From assembly GCA_902790635.1 (NCBI GenBank), contig CADASN010000011.1, forward strand, positions 1 through 57,333: 57,333 nt of DNA, given 5' to 3'. Shown here piece by piece: positions 48,696 to 57,333 of this stretch (its first letter is position 1; the number at the start of each line of letters is the position of its first letter). Below the pieces are notes generated by a model. The model had not been told where the DNA came from, searched no databases, and saw only the letters and a program-made list of their open reading frames with translations. The stretch is from an uncultured Bacteroidia bacterium (GTDB lineage: Bacteria; Bacteroidota; Bacteroidia; Bacteroidales; UBA932). The translations under genes were made by a program, and so were the position numbers.

Positions 48696-48743
48696 ACGAG
48701 GAAAGATTTGATTGCTTGCAACCTCGTCAAAAATGCTAAAAAG
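48696..48743 (+). ncRNA. SAM-II type riboswitch in the metK leader
   Basis: A 6-bp stem ACGAGG / CCTCGT (48696-48701 and 48722-48727) closes a loop with GATTTG and TTGCA. The tail AAAATGCTAAAAAG runs straight into ATG 48744. The order of stem, GAUUU loop, UUGCA, stem and AAAUG-CUAAAAAG tail matches the SAM-II pseudoknot class. The tail in that class covers the ribosome site when SAM is bound. The gene it controls makes SAM, so feedback control of translation is expected. Confidence 0.82.
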
Positions 48744-49964
48744 ATGAACTACCTCTTCACATCGGAGTCCGTCTCCGAAGGTCATCCCGACAAAGTCGCC
48801 GACCAGATCTCAGATGCCATTCTCGACGAATTCCTCCGGCAGGATCCGGAGTCCCATGTCGCATGTGAAACCTTCTGCACCGCAGGCCTGGTGGTCGTGG
48901 GCGGCGAGGTGACCAGCGACAAGGCTTATGTCGATATCCAGGGCACGGTACGCGGGCTCATCTCGCGCATCGGCTACACCAAGGCCGAATACGGCTTCGA
49001 CGCCGCCTCCTGCGGCATCATCTCCACGCTCCACGAGCAGAGCGCCGACATCCGGCGCGGCGTCTCCCGCGAAGACCCCGCAGAGCAGGGCGCCGGCGAC
49101 CAGGGCATGATGTTCGGCTACGCCTGCAACGATACCGAGGAATACATGCCACTCGCCCTGTCGCTCTCGCACAAGCTCCTGCAGACGCTCGCGGCCATCC
49201 GCCACAACGAGCCGGAGCTGATGCCCTACCTGCGCCCGGACGCCAAGTCCCAGTTTACCATCGAATTCACGGGCCGTCGTACGCCCGTGCGCGTCCATAC
49301 CATCGTGCTCAGCACGCAGCACGACGAGTTCGACACCGACGAGCGCATGCACGCGCGCATCGAGCGCGACGTCCGCGAGATCGTCCTCCCCCGCCTGATC
49401 GCCAGCCTGCCCGAGCGCACCGCCCGGCTCTTCGACGGCAACGCCATCCTCCATGTCAACCCTACCGGGAAATTCGTCATCGGCGGACCCGCCGGCGACA
49501 CCGGCCTGACCGGCCGGAAAATCATCGTAGACACCTACGGCGGCCGCGGCGCACACGGCGGCGGCGCCTTCTCCGGCAAGGACCCTTCGAAGGTGGACCG
49601 CAGCGCCGCCTACGCCACCCGTTATATCGCCAAGAACCTCGTGGCCGCGGGCGTCGCGGACGAAGTCCTCGTGCAGGTGGCCTATGCCATCGGCGTGGCG
49701 GAGCCCGTCAGCCTCTTCGTGGACACCTACGGCACGCGCCACTGCTGCGCCTCCGACGCCGAGATCGCGGAGAAGGTCCGCGGGCTGTTCGACCTGCGCC
49801 CCGCCGCCATCATCCGCAAGTTCGGACTCAAGAACCCGATCTACGAACCCACGGCCGCCTACGGCCACATGGGGCGCGAGCCCTTTGTCCGGGACGGCAT
49901 CCAGTTCTTCGGCTGGGAGCTGCTGGACGGCGTGGACCGCATCAAGCAGGCTTTCTCCTTATGA
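48744..49964 (+). CDS. metK: S-adenosylmethionine synthetase
   Basis: Makes SAM from methionine and ATP. The 406 residues show [18 protein letters not shown], the substrate loop [12 protein letters not shown], the P-loop-like [18 protein letters not shown] and the C-terminal YGHMGREPF. The open frame extends to 48621 but that part contains the promoter and the riboswitch; the ATG right after the riboswitch tail is the true start. It overlaps smpB by 4 bases (ATGA). It closes the methionine route encoded at 4.4-11.3 kb. Confidence 0.97.
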   Translation: MNYLFTSESVSEGHPDKVADQISDAILDEFLRQDPESHVACETFCTAGLVVVGGEVTSDKAYVDIQGTVRGLISRIGYTKAEYGFDAASCGIISTLHEQSADIRRGVSREDPAEQGAGDQGMMFGYACNDTEEYMPLALSLSHKLLQTLAAIRHNEPELMPYLRPDAKSQFTIEFTGRRTPVRVHTIVLSTQHDEFDTDERMHARIERDVREIVLPRLIASLPERTARLFDGNAILHVNPTGKFVIGGPAGDTGLTGRKIIVDTYGGRGAHGGGAFSGKDPSKVDRSAAYATRYIAKNLVAAGVADEVLVQVAYAIGVAEPVSLFVDTYGTRHCCASDAEIAEKVRGLFDLRPAAIIRKFGLKNPIYEPTAAYGHMGREPFVRDGIQFFGWELLDGVDRIKQAFSL

Positions 49965-50419
49965 GCAAGGACAAAAAGCCCCAGCAGGTCCGCATCACCA
50001 ACAAGCGGGCCTCCTTCGACTACGAGTGGCTCGAGGAGTATGATGCCGGCATCGTGCTCGTGGGCACGGAGATCAAGTCCATCCGCGCCGGCAAGGCCTC
50101 CCTGCAGGACGCCTATTGCTATTTCTCCGGAGGAGAGCTCTACGTGCGCGGGATGAACATCGCCACCTACTTCTGGGCCTCCGCGTGGAGCAGCCACGAG
50201 CCGTTGCGCGACCGCAAACTCCTGCTGACCCGCCGGGAACTCAAGCACCTCGCGCAGGCGGTCAAGACCAAGGGCCTGACCATCGTCGCGGTGCGCGCCT
50301 ACATTGCCGCAAACGGCTACGCCAAGCTCCGCATCGCCCTCGCCAAGGGCAAAAAGGAGTTCGACAAGCGCGCCACCATCAAGGAAAAGGACATCCGCCG
50401 GGAAATGGAAAGAGACTAG
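49961..50419 (+). CDS. smpB: SsrA-binding protein SmpB
   Basis: Binds tmRNA and brings it to stalled ribosomes. The 152 residues carry [59 protein letters not shown] and the basic C-terminal tail ([19 protein letters not shown]). The length is normal. It is coupled to metK by an ATGA overlap and followed after 3 bases by miaA. RNase R (rnr at 34098) is its usual partner in trans-translation. Confidence 0.97.
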   Translation: MSKDKKPQQVRITNKRASFDYEWLEEYDAGIVLVGTEIKSIRAGKASLQDAYCYFSGGELYVRGMNIATYFWASAWSSHEPLRDRKLLLTRRELKHLAQAVKTKGLTIVAVRAYIAANGYAKLRIALAKGKKEFDKRATIKEKDIRREMERD

Positions 50420-50422
50420 AGA

Positions 50423-51292
50423 ATGCCCCGCCTCAAGCACAGCATCCCCGCCGAGCTGCCCGCACCCGAACAGCTCGACTTCGCGCAGCTCGCCGCCGAC
50501 TGCGCGCAGGGCCGCTGCGACCTGATCGTCGTGCTCGGCCCCACCGCCTCCGGCAAGACCCGCTACGCCGTCGCCCTCGCGGAGGAGTTCCGCGCAGCAG
50601 CGGCCTTGGGCCTGTTCGAAGGCTGCCCTACCCGCATGACCGATGACCCGGGCATCACCGGCGCGGAGATCATCTCGGCCGACTCCCGGCAGGTCTATCG
50701 CGGGATGGACATCGGCACCGGCAAGGACCTCGCTGAATACGGCGAAGTCCCCTTCCACCTGATCGATATCGCCGAACCCGGCACGCAGTACAACGTCTGG
50801 CAGTTCCAGCAGGACTTCCTGCGCGCCTACGCGGACATCCGCTCACGCGGCGCCGTACCTATCCTGTGCGGAGGCACGGGGATGTACATCAACGCCGTCA
50901 CGCGCGGCTATGATTTCTCCGGCACGACGCCCCTGAGCACCCCCCGGGAAGGCGCGGCGCGCGAAGGTTTCCCGCAGCGTCCCTTCTTCATCGGGACGCT
51001 CGTGGACCGCGAGACCCGCAACGCCCGCATCGACGCACGGCTGGACGCGCGCCTGCAGGAAGGCATGATCGACGAGATCCGCGGCCTGCTGGAGCGGGGC
51101 GTACCCGCCGAAGCGCTGATCGCCTATGGCCTGGAGTACAAATTCGTTACCCTCCACCTCCAGGGCGTCCTCTCTTTCGAGGAAATGCGTACGCAGCTCG
51201 CCACCGCCATCCACCAGTTCGCCAAGCGCCAGATGACCTGGTTCCGGGGGATGGAGCGAAGCGGGGTACGGATCCACTGGGTGGAAGTATAA
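50423..51292 (+). CDS. miaA: tRNA dimethylallyltransferase with a small insertion
   Basis: Adds the dimethylallyl group to A37 of tRNAs reading UNN codons. The 289 residues include the P-loop GPTASGKTRYA, the segment ISADSRQVYRGMDIGTGKD, ILCGGTGMYINAV, and a C-terminal part FAKRQMTWFRG. A stretch of about 20 residues (LFEGCPTRMTDDPGITG) between the P-loop helix and ISADSRQ is not expected in this family. Its DNA contains a GATGACCCGGGCATC palindrome, so it may be another repeat-derived insert. The last gene of the metK-smpB-miaA operon. Confidence 0.93.
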   Translation: MPRLKHSIPAELPAPEQLDFAQLAADCAQGRCDLIVVLGPTASGKTRYAVALAEEFRAAAALGLFEGCPTRMTDDPGITGAEIISADSRQVYRGMDIGTGKDLAEYGEVPFHLIDIAEPGTQYNVWQFQQDFLRAYADIRSRGAVPILCGGTGMYINAVTRGYDFSGTTPLSTPREGAAREGFPQRPFFIGTLVDRETRNARIDARLDARLQEGMIDEIRGLLERGVPAEALIAYGLEYKFVTLHLQGVLSFEEMRTQLATAIHQFAKRQMTWFRGMERSGVRIHWVEV

Positions 51293-51296
51293 CAGA

Positions 51297-51327
51297 ACCG
51301 GCGGCACTTTCGGGTGCCGCCGGTTTT
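51297..51327 (+). terminator. Terminator after miaA
   Basis: ACCGGCGGCAC, 6-nt loop, GTGCCGCCGGT then TTT. It may also stop the convergent transcript ending at 51347. Confidence 0.88.
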
Positions 51328-51346
51328 GCTTACAGTCAGATGCCGC

Positions 51347-52126
51347 TTACTTGAGCGTCACGCCGTCCGGGATGACAAAGTACTCCATACCGCCGCCGAA
51401 ACTACCGGCGCTGACGTGGTAGCTTGCCACCTCCAGATAGAGGACGCCATCCTCGATGTAGCTCTTCGCCGGCTTGATGTACACATTGCCATAGCTGCTG
51501 TGGACATAGCCGCTGAAGAAATCCTCCGGCCAGACGGGCTCGCCGTTCACCATGTTGAACATGAAGTTGGTGCCCCTCACCCAGCAATCCGGGAACAGAT
51601 ACAGGTCGGGAGCTTCCTCCGTCGTGTAAATGTCCTGCTCCCACTCCTCCTCATACCAGTCGGAGTAGTAGATGCCGGTACCCAGGTACTTGGGCGTGAG
51701 CTTGCGGGTGGCCTTGACGGTCACTTCGCTGTTCGCTGCAGGAGACAGCTGGTTGGGATCGGAGACGGTCAGCTTGATCGTATAGGTCTCGCCGCCGAAA
51801 GCATTGATGTCAGGATAGGTGAAGTCGATCGTGGCCACGGCCTCGCCGGCGGCGAAATCGAACGTGCTCTTGGAGGGCGTGAACACGCCGCCCGTACCGT
51901 CCTCGATGTCCACGGCGATGCTGGCAGCACCCTGGGTGTTGCCGCGCCACAGCTCGACAGAGATCTTGTTGCCGTCGGATGCCTGCATCTCAAAGATGGC
52001 TTCCTGCGCGGGGAAAGATACACAGGCGCTGCCGGCAGGGATCTGGTAAATCGTCCCAGCCTTCTGGCAGGCGCCCATCAGCACCAGTGCCAGGGTAGCA
52101 AGAGTCAGGAAAATATATCTTTTCAT
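51347..52126 (-). CDS. Surface lipoprotein of the SusC/D operon, Calx-beta-like
   Basis: A 259-residue lipoprotein (lipobox LMGAC near 20). The N-terminal domain (about 35-145) has the pattern of a Calx-beta or Ig-like fold (ISVELWRGNTQGAASIAVDI, STFDFAAGEAVATIDFTY). The C-terminal part is Tyr/Trp-rich (YYSDWYEEEWEQDIY), suiting carbohydrate or ligand binding. It is the third gene after SusC and SusD (18 bp gap), the position of SusE/F-like surface binding proteins. Ligand unknown. Confidence 0.8.
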   Translation of the reverse strand: MKRYIFLTLATLALVLMGACQKAGTIYQIPAGSACVSFPAQEAIFEMQASDGNKISVELWRGNTQGAASIAVDIEDGTGGVFTPSKSTFDFAAGEAVATIDFTYPDINAFGGETYTIKLTVSDPNQLSPAANSEVTVKATRKLTPKYLGTGIYYSDWYEEEWEQDIYTTEEAPDLYLFPDCWVRGTNFMFNMVNGEPVWPEDFFSGYVHSSYGNVYIKPAKSYIEDGVLYLEVASYHVSAGSFGGGMEYFVIPDGVTLK

Positions 52127-52144
52127 ATCACTTCGGTTTTAAGA

Positions 52145-53716
52145 TTAAAGACCTCTGCCCTGCTTCGGGTTCTGATCCCGTTCGGCATCCATGTTCTCGT
52201 TGCCGTCGAACTCAGACCGCGGGATCCACAGGATGAAGTTGGCAGAACCGGGCACCTGGGTGTAAGCGGTAGCCGTGCTGGTGTGGTTGGTACCGGCCCA
52301 GTTACGGTTGTACGCGAGACCGCGGCGCTGCAGGTCGAACAGGCGGGGATTCTCACTCCAGAGCTCGACACGGCGCTGGAAGAAGATCTCGTCCATCAGC
52401 GTGGAAATCGGGCCGGTAGTATCCGGATTGAGCGTCTTGTCGTCGGCCATCTTGGCCAGGCGGGCAGCATAGTTCGAATCACGAAGAGAACCGACGGCGG
52501 AAACATACTGGCGGGCCTTGGCGAAGTCACCGGCCTCGCAGGCAGCCTCGGCGGCAATCAGGTAGAGCTCCTCGGTGCGGAGCAGGATGTGGTCACCGGT
52601 CTGGGCGGTAGCATTGAGGTAGACCAGTTTCTTCTGGCACCAGGAACGCTGCGAGCCGTTGGCGGTACCCGGGACACCCCACTGGGCCTCGGGAAGCGGA
52701 GCGGTCCACCAGGCCTTGCGGACATCGGTATCGGGAATCTCGTCATAGAGCCAGTTGCCAATCAGGTGACGGGCTTTGGAATAGGTGGACAGGCAGTCGG
52801 CATCCATGTGGTTGTAGATATCGTAGTTGCCCATGGCCTGGTCGGTCTGGATGGCCAGGCCCCACAGCACATTCGGCTTATCGACACTGTTAACAACCTG
52901 GATATCACCCCAGGAGCCAAGCTTCTGGCCCTTCAGGGCGGACTCGGCGGCGGAGAGCGCCGTCGCATAGTCGTGCTGGACCAGGGCATGGCGGGCCTTG
53001 ATGCCGTAAGCGACGGCCAGGCTGATATGGCTCTTGTGGAGCTGGCCCAGGCTGGTCTGGCTCAGGCACTGGATGGCCGCGTCGATGTCGGCATTGGCCT
53101 GCGCGTACACATCCGCGACGGTACCGCGGCCTTTGCCCTCGGAACCGGCCACGGTCGGCTCGGTGTAGAGGGGCACACCCGGCAGCGTGGTGCCGTAGAG
53201 GGCGCCGTTCTGCTGATAGGTCTGCACCAGCCACATGTAGCAGAAGGAACGGATGGCGTAAGCCTGGCCAAGTGCGTAATTCTTGTAGTCCACGTCGCCT
53301 TCCATCGTCTCCTGGTTGGCCAGGATGTAGTTGGCGTTGGAGATCAGCGTATAGAAGAAGTTCCACATCTGGTACTGGTGGCCGGCGTCGCCGGTCCAGT
53401 CGCCGAAGGTGTCGAAGGCATAGTCATAGTAGAACCAGCCGGAACCCTGGCCGTCCATCACATGGTCTTCACCCTTGATGTCCTGAACGAGGATATAGGC
53501 GGGCAGACCGCCGTTCTCAGCGCCCCAGGAGGAGCCCCAGCCGCCGACGTAAAGCAGACGGATGAGTCCGTTCACGGCCGTCATTGCGTTCTCGGAGTCG
53601 GCGAAGATCGTCGGACCGGAGACCCGGTCGGTCGGATTCGTCTCGAGGAAATCTTTCTGGCAACCGGCGAAAACCAGCAGGACCAGAGCGGAGAAAATCG
53701 CAAATATCTTTTTCAT
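52145..53716 (-). CDS. SusD/RagB family nutrient-binding lipoprotein
   Basis: A 523-residue outer membrane lipoprotein (lipobox VFAGC near 19, followed by the typical KDFLETNPTDRVS). It has the SusD helical repeats and the late SusD-type end IPRSEFDGNENMDAERDQNP. It caps the SusC barrel and captures the ligand. It lies 12 bp after susC-like and precedes a Calx-beta lipoprotein. The Trp/Tyr-rich region VGGWGSSWGAEN may line the binding site. Substrate cannot be told; no glycosidase or peptidase gene is in this operon. Confidence 0.94.
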   Translation of the reverse strand: MKKIFAIFSALVLLVFAGCQKDFLETNPTDRVSGPTIFADSENAMTAVNGLIRLLYVGGWGSSWGAENGGLPAYILVQDIKGEDHVMDGQGSGWFYYDYAFDTFGDWTGDAGHQYQMWNFFYTLISNANYILANQETMEGDVDYKNYALGQAYAIRSFCYMWLVQTYQQNGALYGTTLPGVPLYTEPTVAGSEGKGRGTVADVYAQANADIDAAIQCLSQTSLGQLHKSHISLAVAYGIKARHALVQHDYATALSAAESALKGQKLGSWGDIQVVNSVDKPNVLWGLAIQTDQAMGNYDIYNHMDADCLSTYSKARHLIGNWLYDEIPDTDVRKAWWTAPLPEAQWGVPGTANGSQRSWCQKKLVYLNATAQTGDHILLRTEELYLIAAEAACEAGDFAKARQYVSAVGSLRDSNYAARLAKMADDKTLNPDTTGPISTLMDEIFFQRRVELWSENPRLFDLQRRGLAYNRNWAGTNHTSTATAYTQVPGSANFILWIPRSEFDGNENMDAERDQNPKQGRGL

Positions 53717-53728
53717 AATAGTATCCGA

Positions 53729-56700
53729 TTAGAAGTTGATGTCAACACCGAGGGAGATCGTGCGGGTCGGCGTGTAGCTGTAGCCCGTGCCGCCGGTGAA
53801 GTTGTACTGCGGATCCATACCCTTCAGGGCAGAGAACAACTTGATATTGTCTGCGGAGAGGGAGACGCGGATGGACTCGATCTTGGCGGCGCGGAGAGCG
53901 CTGGCGGGGATCGTATAACCCACGCTGATGTTCTTGATAGCAAAATAGGAAGCGTCGAAGAGCTCGTCATCGGTCAAGGTGATGCGGGCGTTGCCGCGGG
54001 CCTCGATCTTCGGGATGGAAGTGATGTCGCCAGGCTTCTTCCAGGCCTTGAGGCGGTCGACATGACCGGCCTGGCCGATGTAGCTGTTGAAGAGCAGACC
54101 GCGATAGACTCCGTCATTGACAAAACCGCCGATGGAATAGGTGGTCATGAGGGAGAAGTCGAAGTTGCCGATATGGAGGTCGTTGGACCAGGAGCCATAG
54201 AGCTTCGGCATACGGCTGCCCACGATGCGACGGCAGTTGGAAGCCTTCTGGTAGCTGTCGGAGACGTATTTCTCGCCGGGGTTGCCGTTCTCGTCGGTAT
54301 CCCAGACCCAGTAGAGCTTGGCACCCGTCGCAGGATCGACACCGGCGGACTCTGCCAGGTAGAAGGAGTTGAGGGTCTCGCCTTCCTTGATGATGTAGTT
54401 GCCCGAGACGATCTCCGGCTTGTCGGCCAGGTGGAGGACCTTGTTGTGGACGGTGGATCCCATCCAGGTCATCGACCAGTGCACGTTCGAGGTATGGACG
54501 ATATCACCGGTAAGGGTGATCTCCAGACCGCTGTTCTGCATGTTGCCGATGTTCTTGTCATAGCCGCTGAAGCCCAGGGAGACAGCCATCGGATAGTTCA
54601 TGAGCATGTCCTTGGTGTAGCGGTTGTAGTACTCGATGGTGGCGGAGAGCCGGTTGAACAGACGGGCTTCGATACCCACGTTCAGGTTCTCGTTCTTCTC
54701 CCACTTGAGCTCCTTGCTCTCGAGCGAGCTCACCACGGCGCCCGGGTTGGCACCGTTCGGATAACCCAGGTCGTAGAAGGCCTGCCAGGCATAGAGGCTG
54801 CCGAGGTTGTCGTTACCCTGCACACCGTAGGAAGCCTTGAGGGTCAGGTTGTTGATCCAGTCGATGCCGCTCATGAAGTCCTCCTGGGAGATACGCCAGC
54901 TGGCGCCGACGGACCAGAAGTTACCCCAGCGGAGATCCTTGTGGAAACGGGAAGAACCGTCCCGGCGGAAAGAAGCCGAGAAGTAGTACTTGTCAGCGAA
55001 ATCGTAGTTCAGACGGGTCAGCCAGGACTCCACACGGTAGTTGTTGGTATAGGAAGAAGCATCCTGCAGGGTCGTCGCAGGAGCCAGTTCGTACAGGCCG
55101 CCGAACGGGAAGCCGCTCTTGTAGCCCATCAGGTACTGGTACTGGTATGCATAAGCCTCGTGACCGGCGAGCAGATCCAGGTGATGGCGCCCGAAGGTCC
55201 GGTCATAGGTCAACAGCTGGTTGAAGGTGTAGCTGAACGTACGGCCGTCCACGACCTCGGCGAGACCGCCCAGGCTCGTGGCATTGCCGAAGAACGGGTT
55301 GTAATAGGTCAGGCCCTTGTTCGACACCAGGTCGAAACCGAAGTTGACGCTGAACTTGAGTCCGGCGAGCGGACCGGTGGCCAGGCCACCCAGGTCGATG
55401 AAGGTACGGCCGCTGACATTGTCGGAAGATGACAGATACTTGTCATCGATCAGGTTGGCCAGCGGGTTCCATCCGGCGGATGCACCGGCGGGACGGTCCT
55501 CACCCCAGTCGTAGGTCTTCTCTCCGTTGGCATCCAGGATGTAGGAGCCGTCGGCATTGCGCGCATAGAGCGGATAGACCGGCGCCATCAGCTGGCAGGT
55601 GTAGAACACGTTGCTGTAAGCGCTGCTGGAGCCAGAGTTCCCCAGGGTGGTGGAATTCGTGGTGTTGTGCGCGAAGTTGACATTCAGGCCGGTCTTGAAC
55701 CATTCGACGATCTGGCTCTGCACGTTGGCGCGGCCGGAGAAACGCTCGAAGTTGGTCATCTTCACCAGACCTTCCTCCTTGAGGTAACCCAGGGAGAACA
55801 TGTACTGGTTGGCCTTGTTGCCGCCCGTCACGGTCATCTGGTATTCCTGGCGGATCGGAGCCTTGTTCGTGGAGAGATCGAGCCAGTCGTCATTCCACTT
55901 CTGGGTGACACCGCTCAGGATCTTGCCCGTGCTGTGGTCGAAGAGTTCGGTGACGGGCTTGGAGAACGGATTGTACGCCTCATTGATACCGAAAATGGCA
56001 TCGGCGCCGCTGGACATCGCTGCAGCGGCCATCTGGCCGGCCGCCAGCGGAGCATATCCGTCAGCCATGTAGTCGTTCTTATACATATAATAGACATCCT
56101 CGGTCCACTGGTAGGCGTCGAGGGTATCGTAGCGCGGGATAGCGCGGGAAGAGATACCCACATTGGCCTTGAAGGCGACCTTGGCACGTCCCTCACCGCC
56201 ACGCTTGGTGGTCACGATCACGACGCCGTTGGCACCACGGGCACCATAGAGGGCACCGGCGGATGCGTCCTTGATTACGGTCATGGACTCGATGTCATTG
56301 GGGTTCAGGGCGCTGATGCTGCCGTCATACGGCACACCGTCCACCACATAGAGCGGAGAGGTGGAAGCGTTGAGGGAGCCGAAACCGCGGATGACCACGG
56401 AAGCGCCGGCACCCGGCTGGCCGGAACCGGACGTTGTCTGGATACCGGCGGCAAGACCATCCAAAGCCTTCGTGACGTTGGCTACGGTCCGCTTCTCGAT
56501 CTGCTCGGACTTGATGGTCTGGGCAGAACCCGTAAAGGATTCTTTCTTCGCCGTACCGTAAGCCACGACGAGCACGTCGGTCAGGGCTTCGGCATCCGGC
56601 TCCAGGGCTACGTTGATCGTCCTGCTGCTGCCGACTACAATCTGTTCGGTCTTGTAGCCGATGGAAGAGTACGCAAGCGTCGCACCTACGGGAACATTGA

Positions 56701-56890
56701 TGGAGTACGCGCCGTCGATATCAGTGACCGTACCTGTCCGGGTAGATCCCAACAGGACCACGGAGGCCGCCGGCATCGGTTCGCCGGTCGACGCGTCCGT
56801 GACGGTACCGCTGACGGTGACGTTCTGTGCAAAGAGCGTCACGCCGACGAACACGAACAAAGCGCTTAAAAGCAGTTTTGCTTGTTTCAT
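53729..56890 (-). CDS. SusC/RagA family TonB-linked outer membrane transporter
   Basis: A 1053-residue TonB-dependent transporter. Signal (cut after LFAQ), carboxypeptidase-like domain (about 22-100; GTVTDASTGEPMPAASVVL), STN-less plug with VVAYGTAKKESFTGSAQTI and the SusC hallmark SGQPGAGASVVIRGFGSLN then PLYVVDGVPYDG, IKDASAGALYGARGANGVV, and a barrel ending in TRTISLGVDINF. ATG 56890 was chosen because AAAGGA lies 7 nt upstream; another ATG lies at 56896. Pairs with the SusD at 52145-53716. Confidence 0.95.
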   Translation of the reverse strand: MKQAKLLLSALFVFVGVTLFAQNVTVSGTVTDASTGEPMPAASVVLLGSTRTGTVTDIDGAYSINVPVGATLAYSSIGYKTEQIVVGSSRTINVALEPDAEALTDVLVVAYGTAKKESFTGSAQTIKSEQIEKRTVANVTKALDGLAAGIQTTSGSGQPGAGASVVIRGFGSLNASTSPLYVVDGVPYDGSISALNPNDIESMTVIKDASAGALYGARGANGVVIVTTKRGGEGRAKVAFKANVGISSRAIPRYDTLDAYQWTEDVYYMYKNDYMADGYAPLAAGQMAAAAMSSGADAIFGINEAYNPFSKPVTELFDHSTGKILSGVTQKWNDDWLDLSTNKAPIRQEYQMTVTGGNKANQYMFSLGYLKEEGLVKMTNFERFSGRANVQSQIVEWFKTGLNVNFAHNTTNSTTLGNSGSSSAYSNVFYTCQLMAPVYPLYARNADGSYILDANGEKTYDWGEDRPAGASAGWNPLANLIDDKYLSSSDNVSGRTFIDLGGLATGPLAGLKFSVNFGFDLVSNKGLTYYNPFFGNATSLGGLAEVVDGRTFSYTFNQLLTYDRTFGRHHLDLLAGHEAYAYQYQYLMGYKSGFPFGGLYELAPATTLQDASSYTNNYRVESWLTRLNYDFADKYYFSASFRRDGSSRFHKDLRWGNFWSVGASWRISQEDFMSGIDWINNLTLKASYGVQGNDNLGSLYAWQAFYDLGYPNGANPGAVVSSLESKELKWEKNENLNVGIEARLFNRLSATIEYYNRYTKDMLMNYPMAVSLGFSGYDKNIGNMQNSGLEITLTGDIVHTSNVHWSMTWMGSTVHNKVLHLADKPEIVSGNYIIKEGETLNSFYLAESAGVDPATGAKLYWVWDTDENGNPGEKYVSDSYQKASNCRRIVGSRMPKLYGSWSNDLHIGNFDFSLMTTYSIGGFVNDGVYRGLLFNSYIGQAGHVDRLKAWKKPGDITSIPKIEARGNARITLTDDELFDASYFAIKNISVGYTIPASALRAAKIESIRVSLSADNIKLFSALKGMDPQYNFTGGTGYSYTPTRTISLGVDINF

Positions 56891-57212
56891 AAGCATTTCC
56901 TTTGAGTTAAACAATAGACTATACTAACTAAACCTAGTTTCTGAGTTTCGTCAATAACCCGAATTTCTGTGCAAGGTCGACATTATTTTTGATATATCCA
57001 AGAATTTAGTAAATTTTTACACCTCAAGTAAGTCATTGAAGCGCAACCCCTTCTAATCAGAAAGTACTAAATAATTAAAATAATAGTTATGATTCGAAAA
57101 CAAATTCACGAAAACAGTTAAAGATTCAAAGCGATTTCCGGGATAGGCAGAAAACAACAGAGGCCGGCCCTCGTCGGGTCAGCCTCTCGTTGAAAACAAA
57201 TGGGATATCGGG
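56891..57212. other. AT-rich promoter gap upstream of SusC
   Basis: About 320 bases with no open frame. The part near SusC is AT-rich and probably holds its promoter, but no clear TAnnTTTG at a usual distance was found. The far part holds the terminator of the upstream SusD. Confidence 0.5.
57159..57187 (-). terminator. Terminator of the upstream SusD gene
   Basis: AGAGGC...CCC / GGG...GCCTCT stem on the minus strand, followed by TGTTGTTTTCT. It lies 26 bases after the partial SusD stop codon. Confidence 0.75.
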
Positions 57213-57333
57213 TTATTCCGCCACCTTGGGAGTCAGGGCAGGATCGTCGCCATACTCGCCGGAGGCGTAGCTGTCGATCGGGTTCTGCACCATGTACGGG
57301 TTGGCGTCCAGTTCAGCCTGCGGGATGGTCAGG
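57213..57333 (-). CDS. SusD/RagB family protein, C-terminal end only
   Basis: The window ends inside this gene. The last 39 residues read LTIPQAELDANPYMVQNPID and then SYASGEYGDDPALTPKVAE before the stop at 57213. IPQAELDANP.M.QNP is the usual C-terminal signature of SusD proteins, which forms part of the ligand capture fold. A second SusC/SusD pair therefore lies just beyond the window, on the same strand as the pair at 52-57 kb. Confidence 0.9.
   Translation of the reverse strand, partial: LTIPQAELDANPYMVQNPIDSYASGEYGDDPALTPKVAE

Noticed and set aside
48621-48743. Longer N-terminus for MetK
   Set aside because: It covers the promoter and the riboswitch; [17 protein letters not shown] is the family start.

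Overview
The window is a contiguous piece of a high-GC Bacteroidales chromosome (phylum Bacteroidota), possibly an Alistipes-like or uncultured rumen/gut lineage; the genus cannot be fixed from sequence alone. The evidence is SusC/SusD pairs, an Oar-type TonB receptor, BACON-domain lipoproteins, many lipobox signal peptides, a DUF5020 protein, a DUF3244 protein, and the Bacteroidota -7 promoter box TAnnTTTG in front of many genes. That box often lies only 2-8 nt before the start codon, which suggests leaderless or nearly leaderless mRNAs.

Layout. 0-2.1 kb: the 3' half of rpoC, with an apparent one-base deletion near 630, then a strong terminator. 2.2-11.3 kb: sulfur amino acid and one-carbon genes (cysE, an Lrp-type regulator, metY, cysK, metF, B12-dependent metH). 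11.3-25.5 kb: housekeeping genes (U32 protein, GH31 lipoprotein, cysS, xth, rdgB, polyprenyl synthase, rsgA, MATE pump) mixed with small uncharacterised secreted proteins and a pair of tandem paralogs. 26-27.6 kb: gpmI. 27.6-33.2 kb: an AT-rich accessory island with an IS3-type transposase remnant, a lipoprotein, a subtilisin-like lipoprotein protease, a DUF3244 protein and a membrane-spanning TPR regulator. It is bounded by a 21-bp direct repeat matching the 3' end of gpmI. 33.2-36.2 kb: a small membrane/stress trio and rnr. 36.3-48.5 kb: apt, a Tsx-like porin, a purine permease, an M3 peptidase, two secreted nuclease-type lipoproteins, a BACON/OB-fold lipoprotein and an Oar-like TonB receptor. 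Together these look like an uncharacterised system for taking nucleic acids apart and importing the bases. 48.6-51.3 kb: metK behind a SAM-II-type riboswitch, then smpB and miaA. 51.3-57.3 kb: a SusC/SusD/lipoprotein operon and the end of a second SusD.

The region carries at least three families of short palindromic repeats. A roughly 78-bp element occurs four times between genes. A roughly 26-bp GATCAAG palindrome is scattered through the window. Several repeat-like segments sit in frame inside essential or conserved enzymes (metH twice, rnr once, perhaps miaA). Sulfur flow can be read across the window: CysE makes O-acetylserine, CysK makes cysteine, MetY makes homocysteine, MetF and MetH methylate it to methionine, and MetK makes S-adenosylmethionine, which probably feeds back through the riboswitch.
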